A stretch of 64,000 bases of DNA from assembly GCF_000725495.1 (NCBI RefSeq), contig NZ_JNZD01000001.1:434001-498000 (forward strand), read 5' to 3'. Positions 1-8,862 of the stretch are shown here, piece by piece. The stretch comes from Streptomyces aureus (GTDB lineage Bacteria; Actinomycetota; Actinomycetes; Streptomycetales; Streptomycetaceae). Each line of letters opens with the position of its first letter. Positions within the stretch are counted from its first letter, which is position 1. The position numbers were made by a program, and so were the translations under genes. The notes beneath the pieces are model-generated. The model had not been told where the DNA came from, ran no database searches, and saw nothing but the letters and a program-made list of their open reading frames with translations.

Positions 1-71
1 TGGCGGGGGCGTACGAAGTCCAGCAACTCGGCCAGGGACACGGAGGTGTTCGTCGCGATGTGGGGTGCCAT
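1..71 (-). CDS. PPOX-class flavin/F420-dependent oxidoreductase, N-terminal fragment
   Basis: An open frame reads off the left edge on the minus strand from an ATG at 69-71 (MAPHIATNTSVSLAELLDFV...). Only about 23 residues are inside the window. The pattern of a short polar leader followed by an LxELLDFVRPRH-like helix resembles the start of actinobacterial pyridoxamine-5'-phosphate-oxidase-like F420-dependent proteins, which bind flavin or F420 and reduce small molecules in the cytosol. That is recognition from a short stretch and is tentative. No strong ribosome binding site is visible. It is divergent from the GAF-ANTAR gene, and the 172 bases between them hold nothing else I can name. Confidence 0.45.
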   Translation of the reverse strand, partial: MAPHIATNTSVSLAELLDFVRPR

Positions 72-243
72 GCGATCAGCGTAGGCCGGGTGCGGGCCGA
101 TCGCCCGCGGGCTGCGCCGACGGGCGGCACCCGGGCTCATCGGAGCGGCTAAAGTGCTCTTCGTCCTGTGCTCGCAGTCGGGAATGTGCTGCGGAGCTCT
201 CCTGCGCATGGCCGTATGGCCGTGCATGCCGAAGAGGTTCGTG

Positions 244-954
244 GTGGCTGCGTCCGAGTTTTCCGAATTGTCCCGTTCCGGTACGGGTTTTGAGCTGGCC
301 GAGGGCCTCACGGCCGCCGCCCAGCAGCTGCACCAGACGTCGAGTCCGAACGCCACCCTGCACACCGCCGTCCGGCTGGCCGTGCACATCCTGCCGGGTG
401 TCGAGTACGCCGGGATCTCCGTCATCGAGTCCGAGGCCCGTCGGCAGACCCTGGCCTGGACGGACGAGGTCGTCCGTTCCGCCGACGAGCTGAACGCGGG
501 CCGTGAGCACCACCCGTACTGGAACCGGCTGTGGACGGCGCCGGTGGCCCGCATCGAGGACAGCGCGGCGGCGGACGGCGAGGGGGACCTCGCGCTGTCG
601 GGCCTCGGGCTGCGGTCCGTGCTGTCGCTGCGGCTGCGTGCCGACCGGCGCCGGCTGACCGTCCTGACGGCGTACGCGCGGGCGCCCCGCGCCTTCGACG
701 AGTCGGCCACCCGGATAGGCCGGCTCTTCACCGCGCACGTCGGGATCGCCCTGGACTCGGCGACCCTGCGCGAACAGCTCACCGAGGCGATGCGCACCCG
801 GGATCTGATCGGGCAGGCCACGGGCATCCTGATGGAGCGGCTCGACATCGACGCCTCCGAGTCGTTCGCCAGCCTTGTGCGCACCTCCCAGCGGGAGAAC
901 GTCAAGCTCCGTGACCTGGCCCGACGGATCGTCGACGCCAGCGAGGGCGAGTGA
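244..954 (+). CDS. GAF-ANTAR domain protein (putative RNA-binding antiterminator)
   Basis: About 236 residues. The first two thirds form a GAF-like sensor domain (AVRLAVHILPGVEYAGISVI onward, with the TDEVV and RSVLSLRL strands). The C-terminal 60 residues are a typical ANTAR module: LREAM-type helix, then IGQATGILMERL, then a three-helix end (ESFASLVRTSQRENVKLRDLA). ANTAR domains bind paired RNA hexaloop hairpins to block termination; the GAF domain would sense a ligand or redox state. The frame is open back to a GTG at 154, but GAAGAGG at 231-237 is best placed for the GTG at 244 (241 is also possible). It stands alone and converges on the YceI gene with an 8-base gap. The RNA target is unknown. 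Confidence 0.8.
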   Translation: MAASEFSELSRSGTGFELAEGLTAAAQQLHQTSSPNATLHTAVRLAVHILPGVEYAGISVIESEARRQTLAWTDEVVRSADELNAGREHHPYWNRLWTAPVARIEDSAAADGEGDLALSGLGLRSVLSLRLRADRRRLTVLTAYARAPRAFDESATRIGRLFTAHVGIALDSATLREQLTEAMRTRDLIGQATGILMERLDIDASESFASLVRTSQRENVKLRDLARRIVDASEGE

Positions 955-961
955 ACCGCGC

Positions 962-1783
962 TCAGGCGGCCGGCAGGGACTCCCCTTGCACCGCCTGGAT
1001 GTCCAGTTCCACCCTGAGAGTGGTGCCGATTGCCGAGATGCCGGCCTGGACGATCTGGTTGTAGTGCAGGGCGAAGTCGTCGCGGTGCAGCTCGGCCCGA
1101 GCGCGGAACGCGGCGCGGGTGCCGCCCCAGGGGTCGGCGCCCGTGCCCAGGTAGGAGAGGTCGAGGTCGACGGGACGGACGACGCCGTGCAGGGCGAGCT
1201 CGCCGTGCACGGTCCAGCGGTCGGGGCCGGCCGGGGTCAGGCCCGTCGAGCGGTAGGTGATCAGCGGGTACTTCTCGGTGTCCAGGAAGTCCGGCGACCT
1301 CAGGTGCCCGTCGCGCATGCCGTTGCCGGTGTCGATGGAGGCGGCCGTGATCGTCGCCTCCACCCGGGACGCGGCCGGCTCGTCCGGGGCGATCTCGATA
1401 CGGCCACCGAAGTCGGTGAAGCGGCCGTGCACGCTGGAGATGCCCAGGTGCCGGGCGACGGCGCCGACGGAGGAATGCGCCGGGTCGATGGTCCAGGGTC
1501 CCGGCGGGGGCAGTTCGGTGCCGCCCCGGCGGGACAGCGTCACCTCGCCGACGTCGGCGCGCCCGGCCGCCGTGACGACGGCCCCGGAGGCGAAGGGCGC
1601 GTACCCGAGCGCGGTCACGATCACCGTGTAGGCGCCCGGTGCGAGGCCCGTGGGGTCGTGCACGGTTCCGTCGGTGTCCGCTCCGGCCCGCAGCACCTGT
1701 GCGCCGGCCGCGTCGGTCACCGTGACCACCGCGTGCGACACGGCCCATCCGTCCCGGGTCCGGATCTTCGCGGTCAGTCCCAT
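962..1783 (-). CDS. YceI-family protein with N-terminal carboxypeptidase-regulatory-like domain
   Basis: 273 residues in two parts. Residues 1-85 are a single beta-sandwich of the CarboxypepD_reg/Cna_B type (AVVTVTDAAG, GLAPGAYTVIVTALGYAPF). Residues about 95-270 are a complete YceI domain (WTIDPAHSSVGAVARHLGIS, VHGRFTDFGG, SPDFLDTEKYPLITYRST, GELALHGVVRPVDLDL, DDFALHYN). YceI proteins are lipocalin-like barrels that bind long isoprenoid or amide lipids. There is no signal peptide, so it should be cytoplasmic, unlike most YceI proteins. The start is set by AAGGAG six bases upstream of the ATG. It lies 96 bases downstream of the efflux gene, which carries the same N-terminal domain type three times, so the two probably act together. 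Confidence 0.88.
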   Translation of the reverse strand: MGLTAKIRTRDGWAVSHAVVTVTDAAGAQVLRAGADTDGTVHDPTGLAPGAYTVIVTALGYAPFASGAVVTAAGRADVGEVTLSRRGGTELPPPGPWTIDPAHSSVGAVARHLGISSVHGRFTDFGGRIEIAPDEPAASRVEATITAASIDTGNGMRDGHLRSPDFLDTEKYPLITYRSTGLTPAGPDRWTVHGELALHGVVRPVDLDLSYLGTGADPWGGTRAAFRARAELHRDDFALHYNQIVQAGISAIGTTLRVELDIQAVQGESLPAA

Positions 1784-1819
1784 GGCGGTAACTCCTTGTG
1801 GTGAACCGATGAAAAAGGA

Positions 1820-1872
1820 CCGGCCCGTGAGGGGCGCACCTCCGCTCAGAGTGCGCGCGCCCCACGGGCCGG
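1820..1872 (-). promoter_or_regulatory. Intercistronic GC-rich hairpin between pump and YceI genes
   Basis: Arms beginning CCGGCCCGTG and ending CACGGGCCGG, extended by GGGGCGC/GCGCCCC, can form a long interrupted stem in the gap between the two cistrons. No T-run follows on the minus strand. It could be an attenuator, a processing site or a partial terminator that lowers expression of the YceI gene relative to the pump. Confidence 0.45.
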
Positions 1873-1879
1873 GGTCGGA

Positions 1880-4426
1880 CTACTCGCCGGGGTGGGCGAG
1901 TTCGATGTCGTGGCCGTCCGCGCCACGGCCGCCGACGGTCAGCGCCGTCGCCACCGGCGGGTAGCCCGCCGCGATGACGGTGTACTCGCCGCCGTCCAGA
2001 TCGGTGAAGGCGTACGCGCCGTCGCCGCCGGTCCTGGCGGTGGCGACCACGTTCCCGGCCGCGTCCACCAGCGTCACGCGGGCGTCGGACAGCGGGCCGT
2101 GCGGTGCCCGGACGATCCCCTCGACCCGGGCGCCCGCGTCGAGGTCGACCTCGATCCGGGTGACCCCGGTGCCGCCGACCTCGACGGGAAGCGCCCGCGG
2201 GCGGTGGCCCTCGGCGTTCACCGCGACCGTCACGACGCCGGGCACCAGTTCGGCGAACGCGAACTCGCCCTGCTCACCGGTGGTCCCGGTGGCCAGCACG
2301 TCACCGCGGACGTCGGTCACGACGACCATCGCGTCCTCGACCGGGGAGGCGCCCTCGGCGGTCCGGACGACTCCGCTCAGTCCGCTGGTGCCGCTCAGCA
2401 GGATGTCGTAGGCGAGCGGTTCCCCGTTCACGACGATCGTCGAAGCCTGCGGCTGGAAGCCGTCGGCGGAGGCGATCAGCACATAGGAGCCGACGCCGGG
2501 CGCGTCCACCGCGTAGGCGCCGTCGGCTCCCGCGACCGAGCGGCCGAGCTGGCGTCCCTCGGGTGAGATCAGGGTGACCGCGGCTCCCGGCACGGGCGCG
2601 CTCTCGGCGCCGCGGACCTGGCCGTGCACCCCGATGCCGCCGGAAGCGGGCCGCGGAGTGTCCTCCCGTGTCGCGGTGGCGACGGCGGTGGACCGCCGGG
2701 CGGCCTCGGGGGCCTCGAAGACGGACTCGCCGGTGTCGACGGCCGGGGCGAGGGCGGCGGTGGCCGCGGCCTCGACCGCCTCCGCGACGGCGCTCTCGGC
2801 GACGGCGGCCTCGGTGACCGGCTCGCCGGACTTCTCCGCGGCGGCCTGGGCCATCGCGCCGGACGTCCGCAGCGGGACCTCCTTGATGAACAGCACGATG
2901 AGGAAGGCGACCAGCGCCATGCCCGCGGCGATCAGGAAGACGTCGGCGATGCCGTGGCCGTACGCGCTCTCCATCACGTTGCGCAGCGGGGCGGGCAGCT
3001 TGTCCATGTCCGGGATGCTGGAGCTGGAATCCGAACCGGACGCGAGGGCCGCGTACTTGGGGCCGAGGTCGGTCAGGCCGTCCTTCACGTAGTCGGTGAT
3101 CCGGTGGGCCATGACCGCGCCGAGCGCCGAGACGCCCATGGCACCGCCGAGGGACCGGAAGAAGGTCACCGTGGAGCTCGCCGCGCCCAGGTCCGAGGGC
3201 GCCACCTGGTTCTGCGTGGAGAGCACCAGGTTCTGCATCATCATGCCGATGCCGAGGCCCAGCAGCGCCATGAAGATCGCGATGTGCCAGTAGGCCGTGT
3301 CGTAGCGGATGGTGCCGAGCAGGCCGAGGCCCGCGGTGACCAGGAAGCCGCCGGAGACGAGCCAGTACTTCCACCGGCCGGTCTTGGTGATGATCTGGCC
3401 GGAGACCGTGGACGAGACGAACAGGCCGGCGATCATCGGGATCGTCATGACACCCGACATCGTCGGGGACTTGTCCCGCGCCAGCTGGAAGTACTGGCTG
3501 AAGAAGACGGTTCCGGTGAACATCGCGACGCCGACGAAGAGCGAGGCGAGGGAGGAGAGGGTGATGGTGCGGTTGCGGAACAGCCGCAGCGGGATGATCG
3601 GCTCGCTGGCCTTCGACTCGACCAGCACGAACAGCAGGCCGAGGACGATCGCGCCGCCGACCATCGCGTACGTCTGCCACGAGATCCAGTCGTACTTGTC
3701 ACCGGCGAAGGTGACCCACAGGAGCAGCAGCGAGACCGCGGCGGAGATGAAGAACGCGCCGCCCCAGTCGACCTTCACGTCCCGCTTCACGACGGGCAGG
3801 TGCAGGGTCTTCTGCAGCACGATCAGCGCGATGACCGCGAACGGCACACCGACGTAGAAGCACCAGCGCCAGCCGAGCCAGCTGGTGTCGGTGATGACAC
3901 CGCCGAGCAGCGGTCCGCCGACGGTTGCGACGGCGAACGTCGCGCCCAGGTAGCCGGAGTAGCGGCCGCGCTCGCGCGGGGAGATCATCGCGGCCATCAC
4001 GATCTGCGCGAGGGCCGAGAGACCGCCGACGCCGATGCCCTGCACGACACGGCAGGCGATCAGCATGCCCGCGTTCTGCGAGAGCCCGGCCGCGGCCGAG
4101 CCCAGCACGTAGATCACGAGCGCTATCTGGACGAGCGCCTTCTTGCTGTACAGGTCGGACAGCTTGCCCCACAGGGGCGTGGCCGCGGTCATGGACAGCA
4201 GCGCGGCGGTGACGACCCAGGTGTACGCGGACTGTCCGCCGCCCAGGTCGCCGATGATCTCGGGGAGCGCGTTGGAGACGATCGTCGACGACAGGATCGC
4301 GACGAACATGCCGAGCAGCAGCCCGGACAGGGCCTCCATGATCTGCCGGTGGGTCATCGGAGCGCCGTCGGCGCCTCCGTGCTTGGCGTGAGAGCCCCGC
4401 ACACCGGCTGGTGTGGTCGTTGCCAT
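1880..4426 (-). CDS. DHA2-type MFS multidrug efflux pump with three C-terminal beta-sandwich repeats
   Basis: 848 residues. Residues 1-510 are a 14-helix drug:H+ antiporter of the EmrB/QacA type: motif A-like LWGKLSDLYSKKALV, motif C-like LGATFAVATVGGPLLGG, and WLGWRWCFYVGVPFAV. After the last helix (LVAFLIVLFIKEVPL) comes an Ala/Glu-rich linker of about 85 residues. Three tandem CarboxypepD_reg/Cna_B-like domains follow at roughly 596-679, 680-765 and 766-848, each with a G-x-V-x-x-x-x-G-x-P/L start and a DGxYxxxxLxxGxYxV core. The usual DHA2 length is about 480-550, so the tail is a large extension. With 14 helices both ends should be cytoplasmic, so the repeats face inward. It starts 13 bases after the MarR gene and is probably repressed by it. 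Substrate unknown. Confidence 0.9.
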   Translation of the reverse strand: MATTTPAGVRGSHAKHGGADGAPMTHRQIMEALSGLLLGMFVAILSSTIVSNALPEIIGDLGGGQSAYTWVVTAALLSMTAATPLWGKLSDLYSKKALVQIALVIYVLGSAAAGLSQNAGMLIACRVVQGIGVGGLSALAQIVMAAMISPRERGRYSGYLGATFAVATVGGPLLGGVITDTSWLGWRWCFYVGVPFAVIALIVLQKTLHLPVVKRDVKVDWGGAFFISAAVSLLLLWVTFAGDKYDWISWQTYAMVGGAIVLGLLFVLVESKASEPIIPLRLFRNRTITLSSLASLFVGVAMFTGTVFFSQYFQLARDKSPTMSGVMTIPMIAGLFVSSTVSGQIITKTGRWKYWLVSGGFLVTAGLGLLGTIRYDTAYWHIAIFMALLGLGIGMMMQNLVLSTQNQVAPSDLGAASSTVTFFRSLGGAMGVSALGAVMAHRITDYVKDGLTDLGPKYAALASGSDSSSSIPDMDKLPAPLRNVMESAYGHGIADVFLIAAGMALVAFLIVLFIKEVPLRTSGAMAQAAAEKSGEPVTEAAVAESAVAEAVEAAATAALAPAVDTGESVFEAPEAARRSTAVATATREDTPRPASGGIGVHGQVRGAESAPVPGAAVTLISPEGRQLGRSVAGADGAYAVDAPGVGSYVLIASADGFQPQASTIVVNGEPLAYDILLSGTSGLSGVVRTAEGASPVEDAMVVVTDVRGDVLATGTTGEQGEFAFAELVPGVVTVAVNAEGHRPRALPVEVGGTGVTRIEVDLDAGARVEGIVRAPHGPLSDARVTLVDAAGNVVATARTGGDGAYAFTDLDGGEYTVIAAGYPPVATALTVGGRGADGHDIELAHPGE

Positions 4427-4439
4427 GGGCTTCCTTTAC

Positions 4440-4946
4440 TTACGCGGGTGTACGGGTGGTCGGTTGCGATACGTCTGTCACGAACGGGGGCGGGTGCGCG
4501 GGTGCCCGCTGCGGGGCACGGCAGTCGCCGAAGCTCTCGCGCAGCCGGTCCATCAGCTCGATGAGCAGGCCGACCTCGTCGTCGGTCCAGTGGCCCAGCC
4601 GTTCGGAGAGCAGCCGCGAGGTGCGCAGGGACAGGTCGTCGAGCTGCTCGTTCCCGGCCGGGGTGAGGCGCAGGATGCGCGAGCGCTTGTCGGCCGGGTC
4701 GGGGAACCGTTCGATCCAGCCCCGGTCGGCGACGTGCGCGACATGGCGGCTGGTCACGGACATGTCCACGGAGAGCAGCTCCGCGAGCCGGCTCATCCGC
4801 ATCTCGCCGTACCGGCCGAGGAGCGTGAGCACGGCGGCGGATCCCGCGGGGCACTCGGGCGGCAGGATCCGTCCCAGGCCCCGCTTGACGGCACCGATGG
4901 CGCTGAGCTGACGGGCCAGTTCCTCGTACTGCGTCTGCTCGGCCAT
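4440..4946 (-). CDS. MarR-family transcriptional regulator
   Basis: 168 residues with the full MarR fold: dimerisation helix (QYEELARQLSAI), winged helix with recognition segment MRMSRLAELLSVDMSVTSRHV, wing AHVADRGWIERFPDPADKRSRILRLT (the conserved DxRxxxxxLT), and a C-terminal dimer helix. MarR proteins bind short palindromes and release on binding phenolic or antibiotic-like ligands. It is the first gene of a minus-strand unit with the efflux pump (13-base gap, TAA stop) and the YceI gene. An inverted repeat overlaps its own -10 region, so autoregulation is likely. Ligand unknown. Confidence 0.92.
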   Translation of the reverse strand: MAEQTQYEELARQLSAIGAVKRGLGRILPPECPAGSAAVLTLLGRYGEMRMSRLAELLSVDMSVTSRHVAHVADRGWIERFPDPADKRSRILRLTPAGNEQLDDLSLRTSRLLSERLGHWTDDEVGLLIELMDRLRESFGDCRAPQRAPAHPPPFVTDVSQPTTRTPA

Positions 4947-4972
4947 CGCACCCCCTCTTATTCGTTGCTTAG

Positions 4973-5005
4973 GGCAACCATAAAGAAGTTGGTTGCCGCA
5001 GGCAA
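4973..5005 (-). promoter_or_regulatory. MarR-operon promoter with overlapping operator palindrome
   Basis: On the minus strand a -35 TTGCCT (5005-5000) and a -10 TATGGT (4982-4977) are separated by 17 bases. An inverted repeat GGCAACC-N11-GGTTGCC (4973-4997) covers the -10 element and spacer. This is the arrangement expected for a self-repressing MarR regulator. The palindrome and spacing are seen directly; the assignment to this regulator is inference. Confidence 0.6.
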
Positions 5006-5321
5006 ACGAGTTGGGAGCTCTGGGGATAAAAACTTGGCAAAGGCACGTGTTGGCGAACGGAAATGTGCAGGTGGGAGGGGTGGCTGGGGTGCGCGGGGTG
5101 GTGGGTGCGGCCGGGGCGGAGGAGCGGGGTGGGGCGACGGGGCCGCGGGTGGCGTGGTGAAGGGTTCCGGGCCTGGTCGGGGGCGGGGCGGCGGGTGGCT
5201 CGGGGGCCCGGTCGGTTCCTGCGGTCCGGCCGCCGACGGCGGGCGGGTACGGCGGTGTGTGCGTCCCGGTCGTGGGCGGTGTGCGGACGCGTCACGAACG
5301 GTGAGAAGGACAACCCGGCAC
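5006..5321. other. Intergenic region with strong G/C strand skew
   Basis: About 315 bases without a credible gene. From about 5063 to 5230 the plus strand is made largely of G runs separated by one to three bases, so the minus-strand reading frame is only proline/histidine-rich low complexity. G-quadruplex or R-loop structure is possible. I see no tRNA, terminator or repeat unit of fixed length. Confidence 0.5.
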
Positions 5322-5350
5322 TTGGGCAGCTCCCGCGCATTCGCTAGGGT
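5322..5350 (+). promoter_or_regulatory. Promoter for a leaderless small membrane-protein gene
   Basis: TTGGGC (5322-5327), a 17-base spacer and TAGGGT (5345-5350) lie seven bases before the ATG at 5358. The spacing puts the transcription start at or beside the start codon, and there is no Shine-Dalgarno sequence, so the mRNA is probably leaderless. Confidence 0.6.
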
Positions 5351-5357
5351 CCGGCCT

Positions 5358-5555
5358 ATGGCAAACACCCAGGGCCCCGAGGGCAACTACGACCCCGCGG
5401 GCAGCACTCAGATGTTCCGTGCGTTCGTCGACGAGGCCCCCCAGGGCCGGCAGCAGCAGGCGGCCGCTCCCGCCGGTCCCCGCGTGGGTCTGATCGTCGG
5501 CGTCGTCCTGGCCGTCGCGGTCGTCGCCGCGGTGGCCTGGCTCGCCTTCATGTGA
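5358..5555 (+). CDS. Small single-pass membrane protein, conserved type
   Basis: 65 residues: a polar N-terminal half (MANTQGPEGNYDPAGSTQMF) with a Gln/Ala linker, then one hydrophobic helix (VGLIVGVVLAVAVVAAVAWL) ending three residues before the stop. It is a tail-anchored type with the N-terminus predicted in the cytosol. The ATG is chosen because the preceding in-frame sequence is G-rich non-coding DNA and a promoter fits a leaderless start here. I recognise no function; proteins of this look are common in streptomycete core genomes. Confidence 0.75.
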   Translation: MANTQGPEGNYDPAGSTQMFRAFVDEAPQGRQQQAAAPAGPRVGLIVGVVLAVAVVAAVAWLAFM

Positions 5556-5661
5556 TCCCGCGGGACAGCACGACCGGGCGGAACGGGCGGTGAGCGGAAC
5601 GGCGTGACCCGGCAGGGCCGCGCCCCGGCTCCCTGCTTCCCCCGGACGGGCACGTCCCGCG

Positions 5662-6549
5662 TCACTTCGCCTGGACGGACACGTCCTGCGTCTCGATGTG
5701 CATGCCCAGCGGCACGCGCCAGCTGTCGACGCACACCGTCCAGGTCCCGCTCTTCCGCGCGCCGGCCGCGATCGGCGCCGGCAGGGACTCGGACGACCGG
5801 ATCGTCGCCCAGTCGATCCCGAGCGCCCCGATGATGTGGGTCCCGAACGTCACCGTGCCCGAACGCGCCGCCGTACCACCGGTGTTGCCGACGGAGACGG
5901 TCACCTTCTCGCACCACCGCCGGTCGGTGGCCGCGCGCGTGACGCCGTCCACGGCGAGCACGGCCGGACCGGCGCTCGCGGTCGGACCGGGTGCGGACGG
6001 TGCGGGGGAACTCCCCGAACTCCCGCCCGTACCACCGGAGTCGCCGCCGGAGGCCGAACCGGAGCCCGATCCGCCCGTGGAGCCGGACGACGAGCCGCCC
6101 GAAGAGTCCGGCGACGAACCCGAGGACGATCCTGAGGGCGAAGAGGGCCTGCCGCCGGAGCCGGTTCCCGTGCCTCCAGCACTCTGCTTCCCGAAGCCGC
6201 CGGTTCCGGTGCCGTCCCGGCCGCCCGCACCGCCCGTGCCGTCGGCAGGGGAGCCGTCGGGGCCGGTGTCCGAGGTCTTCCCGTCCGTCCCCGAACTCCC
6301 TTTGCCCTGTGCCGTGTCGGAGCCTTTCGCCGCTCGGCCGTCCAGCGGTGCCAGGGACACCTCGCCCGACGGTGCCACGGCCGCACCGGAGGATCCGCCG
6401 GCGGCCCCGACGGCGGCATAGCCGCCCCCGTCTCCGCCGCTCCCGCACGCGGCCAGCACACCGCCCAGACACAGAACGGCCGCCGAGGCGCTCATCAGGG
6501 CACCTCGGCGACCTCTTGTCGACTCGTGACGCATCGGCTCGGGACGCAT
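5662..6549 (-). CDS. Secreted lipoprotein with Ser/Gly-rich mucin-like stalk
   Basis: 295 residues. The N-terminus has a twin-Arg-like basic start, a hydrophobic stretch (SAAVLCLGGV) and a lipobox LAAC, so the mature protein should be lipid-anchored at Cys35 or thereabouts. Residues about 40-190 are low-complexity Gly/Ser/Thr/Pro, a likely wall-spanning stalk. The last 100 residues form a small domain (LAVDGVTRAATDRRWCEKVTVSV, then SGTWTVCVDSWRVPLGMHIE) with two cysteines that may pair, probably an Ig-like beta-sandwich. An alternative start is the ATG at 6534. Function unknown; it precedes no obvious partner gene and is transcribed in the same direction as sigN but about 50 bases downstream of it. 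Confidence 0.75.
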   Translation of the reverse strand: MRPEPMRHESTRGRRGALMSASAAVLCLGGVLAACGSGGDGGGYAAVGAAGGSSGAAVAPSGEVSLAPLDGRAAKGSDTAQGKGSSGTDGKTSDTGPDGSPADGTGGAGGRDGTGTGGFGKQSAGGTGTGSGGRPSSPSGSSSGSSPDSSGGSSSGSTGGSGSGSASGGDSGGTGGSSGSSPAPSAPGPTASAGPAVLAVDGVTRAATDRRWCEKVTVSVGNTGGTAARSGTVTFGTHIIGALGIDWATIRSSESLPAPIAAGARKSGTWTVCVDSWRVPLGMHIETQDVSVQAK

Positions 6550-6599
6550 CGCGCCAGTGTGGCTGACGACCCGTCAATTATGAACCCCGCGTGGGCCGG

Positions 6600-7496
6600 T
6601 CAGTCGGAGATGAGGCCTTCGCGCAGCTGGGCCAGCGTGCGGGTGAGCAGCCGGGAGACGTGCATCTGCGAGATGCCGACCTCCTCGCCGATCTGCGACT
6701 GGGTCATGTTCGCGAAGAAGCGGAGCATGATGATCCGGCGTTCGCGGGGCGGCAGCTTGGCGAGCAGCGGCTTGAGCGACTCGCGGTACTCCACGCCCTC
6801 CAGCGCGGTGTCCTCGTAGCCGAGGCGGTCCGCGAGCGAGCCCTCGCCGCCGTCGTCCTCGGGGGCGGGCGAGTCGAGCGACGACGCCGTGTAGGCGTTG
6901 CCGACGGCGAGACCGTCGACCACGTCCTCCTCGGACACCCCGAGCGCCGTGGCGAGTTCGGCGACCGTCGGCGAGCGGTCGAGCTTCTGCGACAGCTCGT
7001 CGCTGGCCTTGGTGAGGGCCAGGCGCAGCTCCTGGAGGCGGCGCGGAACGCGCACCGACCAGGACGTGTCGCGGAAGAACCGCTTGATCTCGCCGACGAC
7101 CGTCGGCATCGCGAAGGTCGGGAACTCGACACCGCGCTCGCAGTCGAAGCGGTCGATCGCCTTGATCAGGCCGATGGTGCCGACCTGGACGATGTCCTCC
7201 ATCGGTTCGTTGCGGGAGCGGAAGCGGGCCGCGGCGTACCGGACGAGCGGGAGGTTGAGCTCGATGAGGGTGTCCCGGACGTAGCCGCGCTCAGGGCTGT
7301 TCTCGGCCAGTGCGGCGAGCCGCAGGAACAGGGAGCGGGACAGGGTCCGGGTGTCGATGGCGCCGGAGGACTCGGGGACCGGAGCGGCTTCCGGGACCTC
7401 GGCGGCAGGGACGTCGTGAAGCGCGGCGTGCGCCTCGGGCACTGCGTCGCTCTTCGTGAGCGTGAGCACCTTCGAGCTGCCCTGATCTGCGGACAT
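6600..7496 (-). CDS. sigN: SigB/SigF/SigG-family RNA polymerase sigma factor (sigN-like)
   Basis: 298 residues. Region 2 is intact ([40 protein letters not shown], then [20 protein letters not shown]), region 3 follows with [20 protein letters not shown], and region 4 is the helix-turn-helix [20 protein letters not shown]. This is the general-stress/sporulation group of sigma-70 factors, usually controlled by anti-sigma kinases. No anti-sigma gene is adjacent. GGGGGTGG precedes the ATG. Neighbouring sigF upstream matches the S. coelicolor sigN-sigF pair (SCO4034-SCO4035), which is the basis of the symbol; the family call is certain, the symbol less so. Confidence 0.85.
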   Translation of the reverse strand: MSADQGSSKVLTLTKSDAVPEAHAALHDVPAAEVPEAAPVPESSGAIDTRTLSRSLFLRLAALAENSPERGYVRDTLIELNLPLVRYAAARFRSRNEPMEDIVQVGTIGLIKAIDRFDCERGVEFPTFAMPTVVGEIKRFFRDTSWSVRVPRRLQELRLALTKASDELSQKLDRSPTVAELATALGVSEEDVVDGLAVGNAYTASSLDSPAPEDDGGEGSLADRLGYEDTALEGVEYRESLKPLLAKLPPRERRIIMLRFFANMTQSQIGEEVGISQMHVSRLLTRTLAQLREGLISD

Positions 7497-7740
7497 GCCA
7501 CCCCCTTTGGGTCGCGGACGGTCGCGGCAGTCGCTCCCGTCGGAGGAACGCAGCCTCCACCTGAATACCGGAGGCGAGGCCGCGGCAAACGCGCTGCCGG
7601 AAGAATGTCACATGTCGGCAACACGCTGTAGAGACTTGTCGACATGTAGAGGGTGAATCGGCCCTGGAAAAAGGGGGTCTGACGCGTTTTCAGCGCTGAA
7701 CAGGCGTAAAAATCGACCTTGAGCGAATCGCTCTTTTCGG

Positions 7741-8841
7741 TTAGGCCTCGATCCTGTTTGCGGATCGAAGACGCGCGAAGCTCCGGGCGAGGAGCCTTGA
7801 CACATGCATCTGGGAGACGCCCAGTTCCGCGCTGATCTGTGACTGGGTCAGATTGCTGTAGTAGCGGAGCAGCAGGATCCGCTGCTCGCGTTCGGGCAGC
7901 TGTACGAGCAGATGCCGTACGAGGTCACGGTGTTCGACCCCGTCGAGCGCGGGGTCCTCGTAGCCGAGCCGGTCGAGCAGTCCCGGCAGCCCGTCGCCCT
8001 CCTGCGCCGCTTCGAGGGAGGTGGCGTGGTACGACCGCCCGGCCTCGATGCAGGAGAGCACCTCCTCCTCGGTGATGCGCAGCCGCTCGGCGATCTCCGC
8101 GGTCGTGGGCGAGCGCCCGAAGGCGGTCGTCAGGTCCTCGGTCGCGCTGTTCACCTGCACCCACAGCTCGTGCAGCCGGCGCGGTACGTGGACGGTGCGA
8201 ACGTTGTCGCGGAAGTACCGCTTGATCTCCCCGACGACCGTCGGCATCGCGAAGGTCGGGAACTGCACGCCCCGGTCGGGGTCGAAGCGGTCGATGGCGT
8301 TGATCAGGCCGATGGTGCCGACCTGGACCACGTCCTCCATCGGCTCGTTGCGGGAGCGGAAGCGGGCCGCCGCGTACCGCACGAGCGGCAGGTTCGCCTC
8401 GATGAGGGCGCCGCGGACCCGGTTGTGCTCGGGGGTGCCCGGTTCCAGCACCTTCAGTTCGCCGAAGAGCACCTGGGTCAGGGCCCGGGTGTCGGCGCCG
8501 CGACGGCGCTCCGGCGGGACCTCCTGGACCGGTGCGGGGCCGGTCGCGGTGTCCGGGGCGGAGGGGGCCGGGGAGGCCTCCGCGGGCGCGTGGGCGGCGG
8601 GGTCCGTAGCGGCTCCGGTGGGATCCGCCGCTGGGACGGCGAGGGCCGCTGCGGGGCCGGTGAGGGCCGCTGCGGGGGCGGCGGGGCCCTGGGTGGTGGC
8701 GGGTGCCGCGGTCGGTTCCGTGGCCGGTGCGGCGGTTCTCGTCAGGGTCCGTGCCGGGGATGACGGTGGGGCGGGCGTGAGGGCCGTCGCCCGGGCCGCG
8801 GCCGGGGCTTCCTGCTGGGGCGGCGCACTACTGGCCGGCAC
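7741..8841 (-). CDS. sigF: Sporulation sigma factor SigF
   Basis: About 366 residues. The first 115 are Ala/Pro/Thr-rich and probably disordered. The rest is a complete SigB/F/G-type factor: [59 protein letters not shown], and region 4 [20 protein letters not shown], ending [10 protein letters not shown]. In Streptomyces SigF acts late in spore maturation (wall thickness, pigment). The start is uncertain: the frame opens at a TTG at 8868, but AGGTGG eight bases before the GTG at 8841 favours the latter. The N-terminal extension is longer than the roughly 287 residues I recall for S. coelicolor SigF. It is 244 bases upstream of sigN. Confidence 0.88.
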   Translation of the reverse strand: MPASSAPPQQEAPAAARATALTPAPPSSPARTLTRTAAPATEPTAAPATTQGPAAPAAALTGPAAALAVPAADPTGAATDPAAHAPAEASPAPSAPDTATGPAPVQEVPPERRRGADTRALTQVLFGELKVLEPGTPEHNRVRGALIEANLPLVRYAAARFRSRNEPMEDVVQVGTIGLINAIDRFDPDRGVQFPTFAMPTVVGEIKRYFRDNVRTVHVPRRLHELWVQVNSATEDLTTAFGRSPTTAEIAERLRITEEEVLSCIEAGRSYHATSLEAAQEGDGLPGLLDRLGYEDPALDGVEHRDLVRHLLVQLPEREQRILLLRYYSNLTQSQISAELGVSQMHVSRLLARSFARLRSANRIEA

Positions 8842-8862
8842 GGTCAACGCCACCTCTTCGTT

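Noticed and set aside
4958..5386. Minus-strand open frame of 142 codons rich in Pro/His/Arg
   Set aside because: It is the complement of the G-run tract, has no ribosome binding site or domain and overlaps the start of the leaderless gene at 5358.
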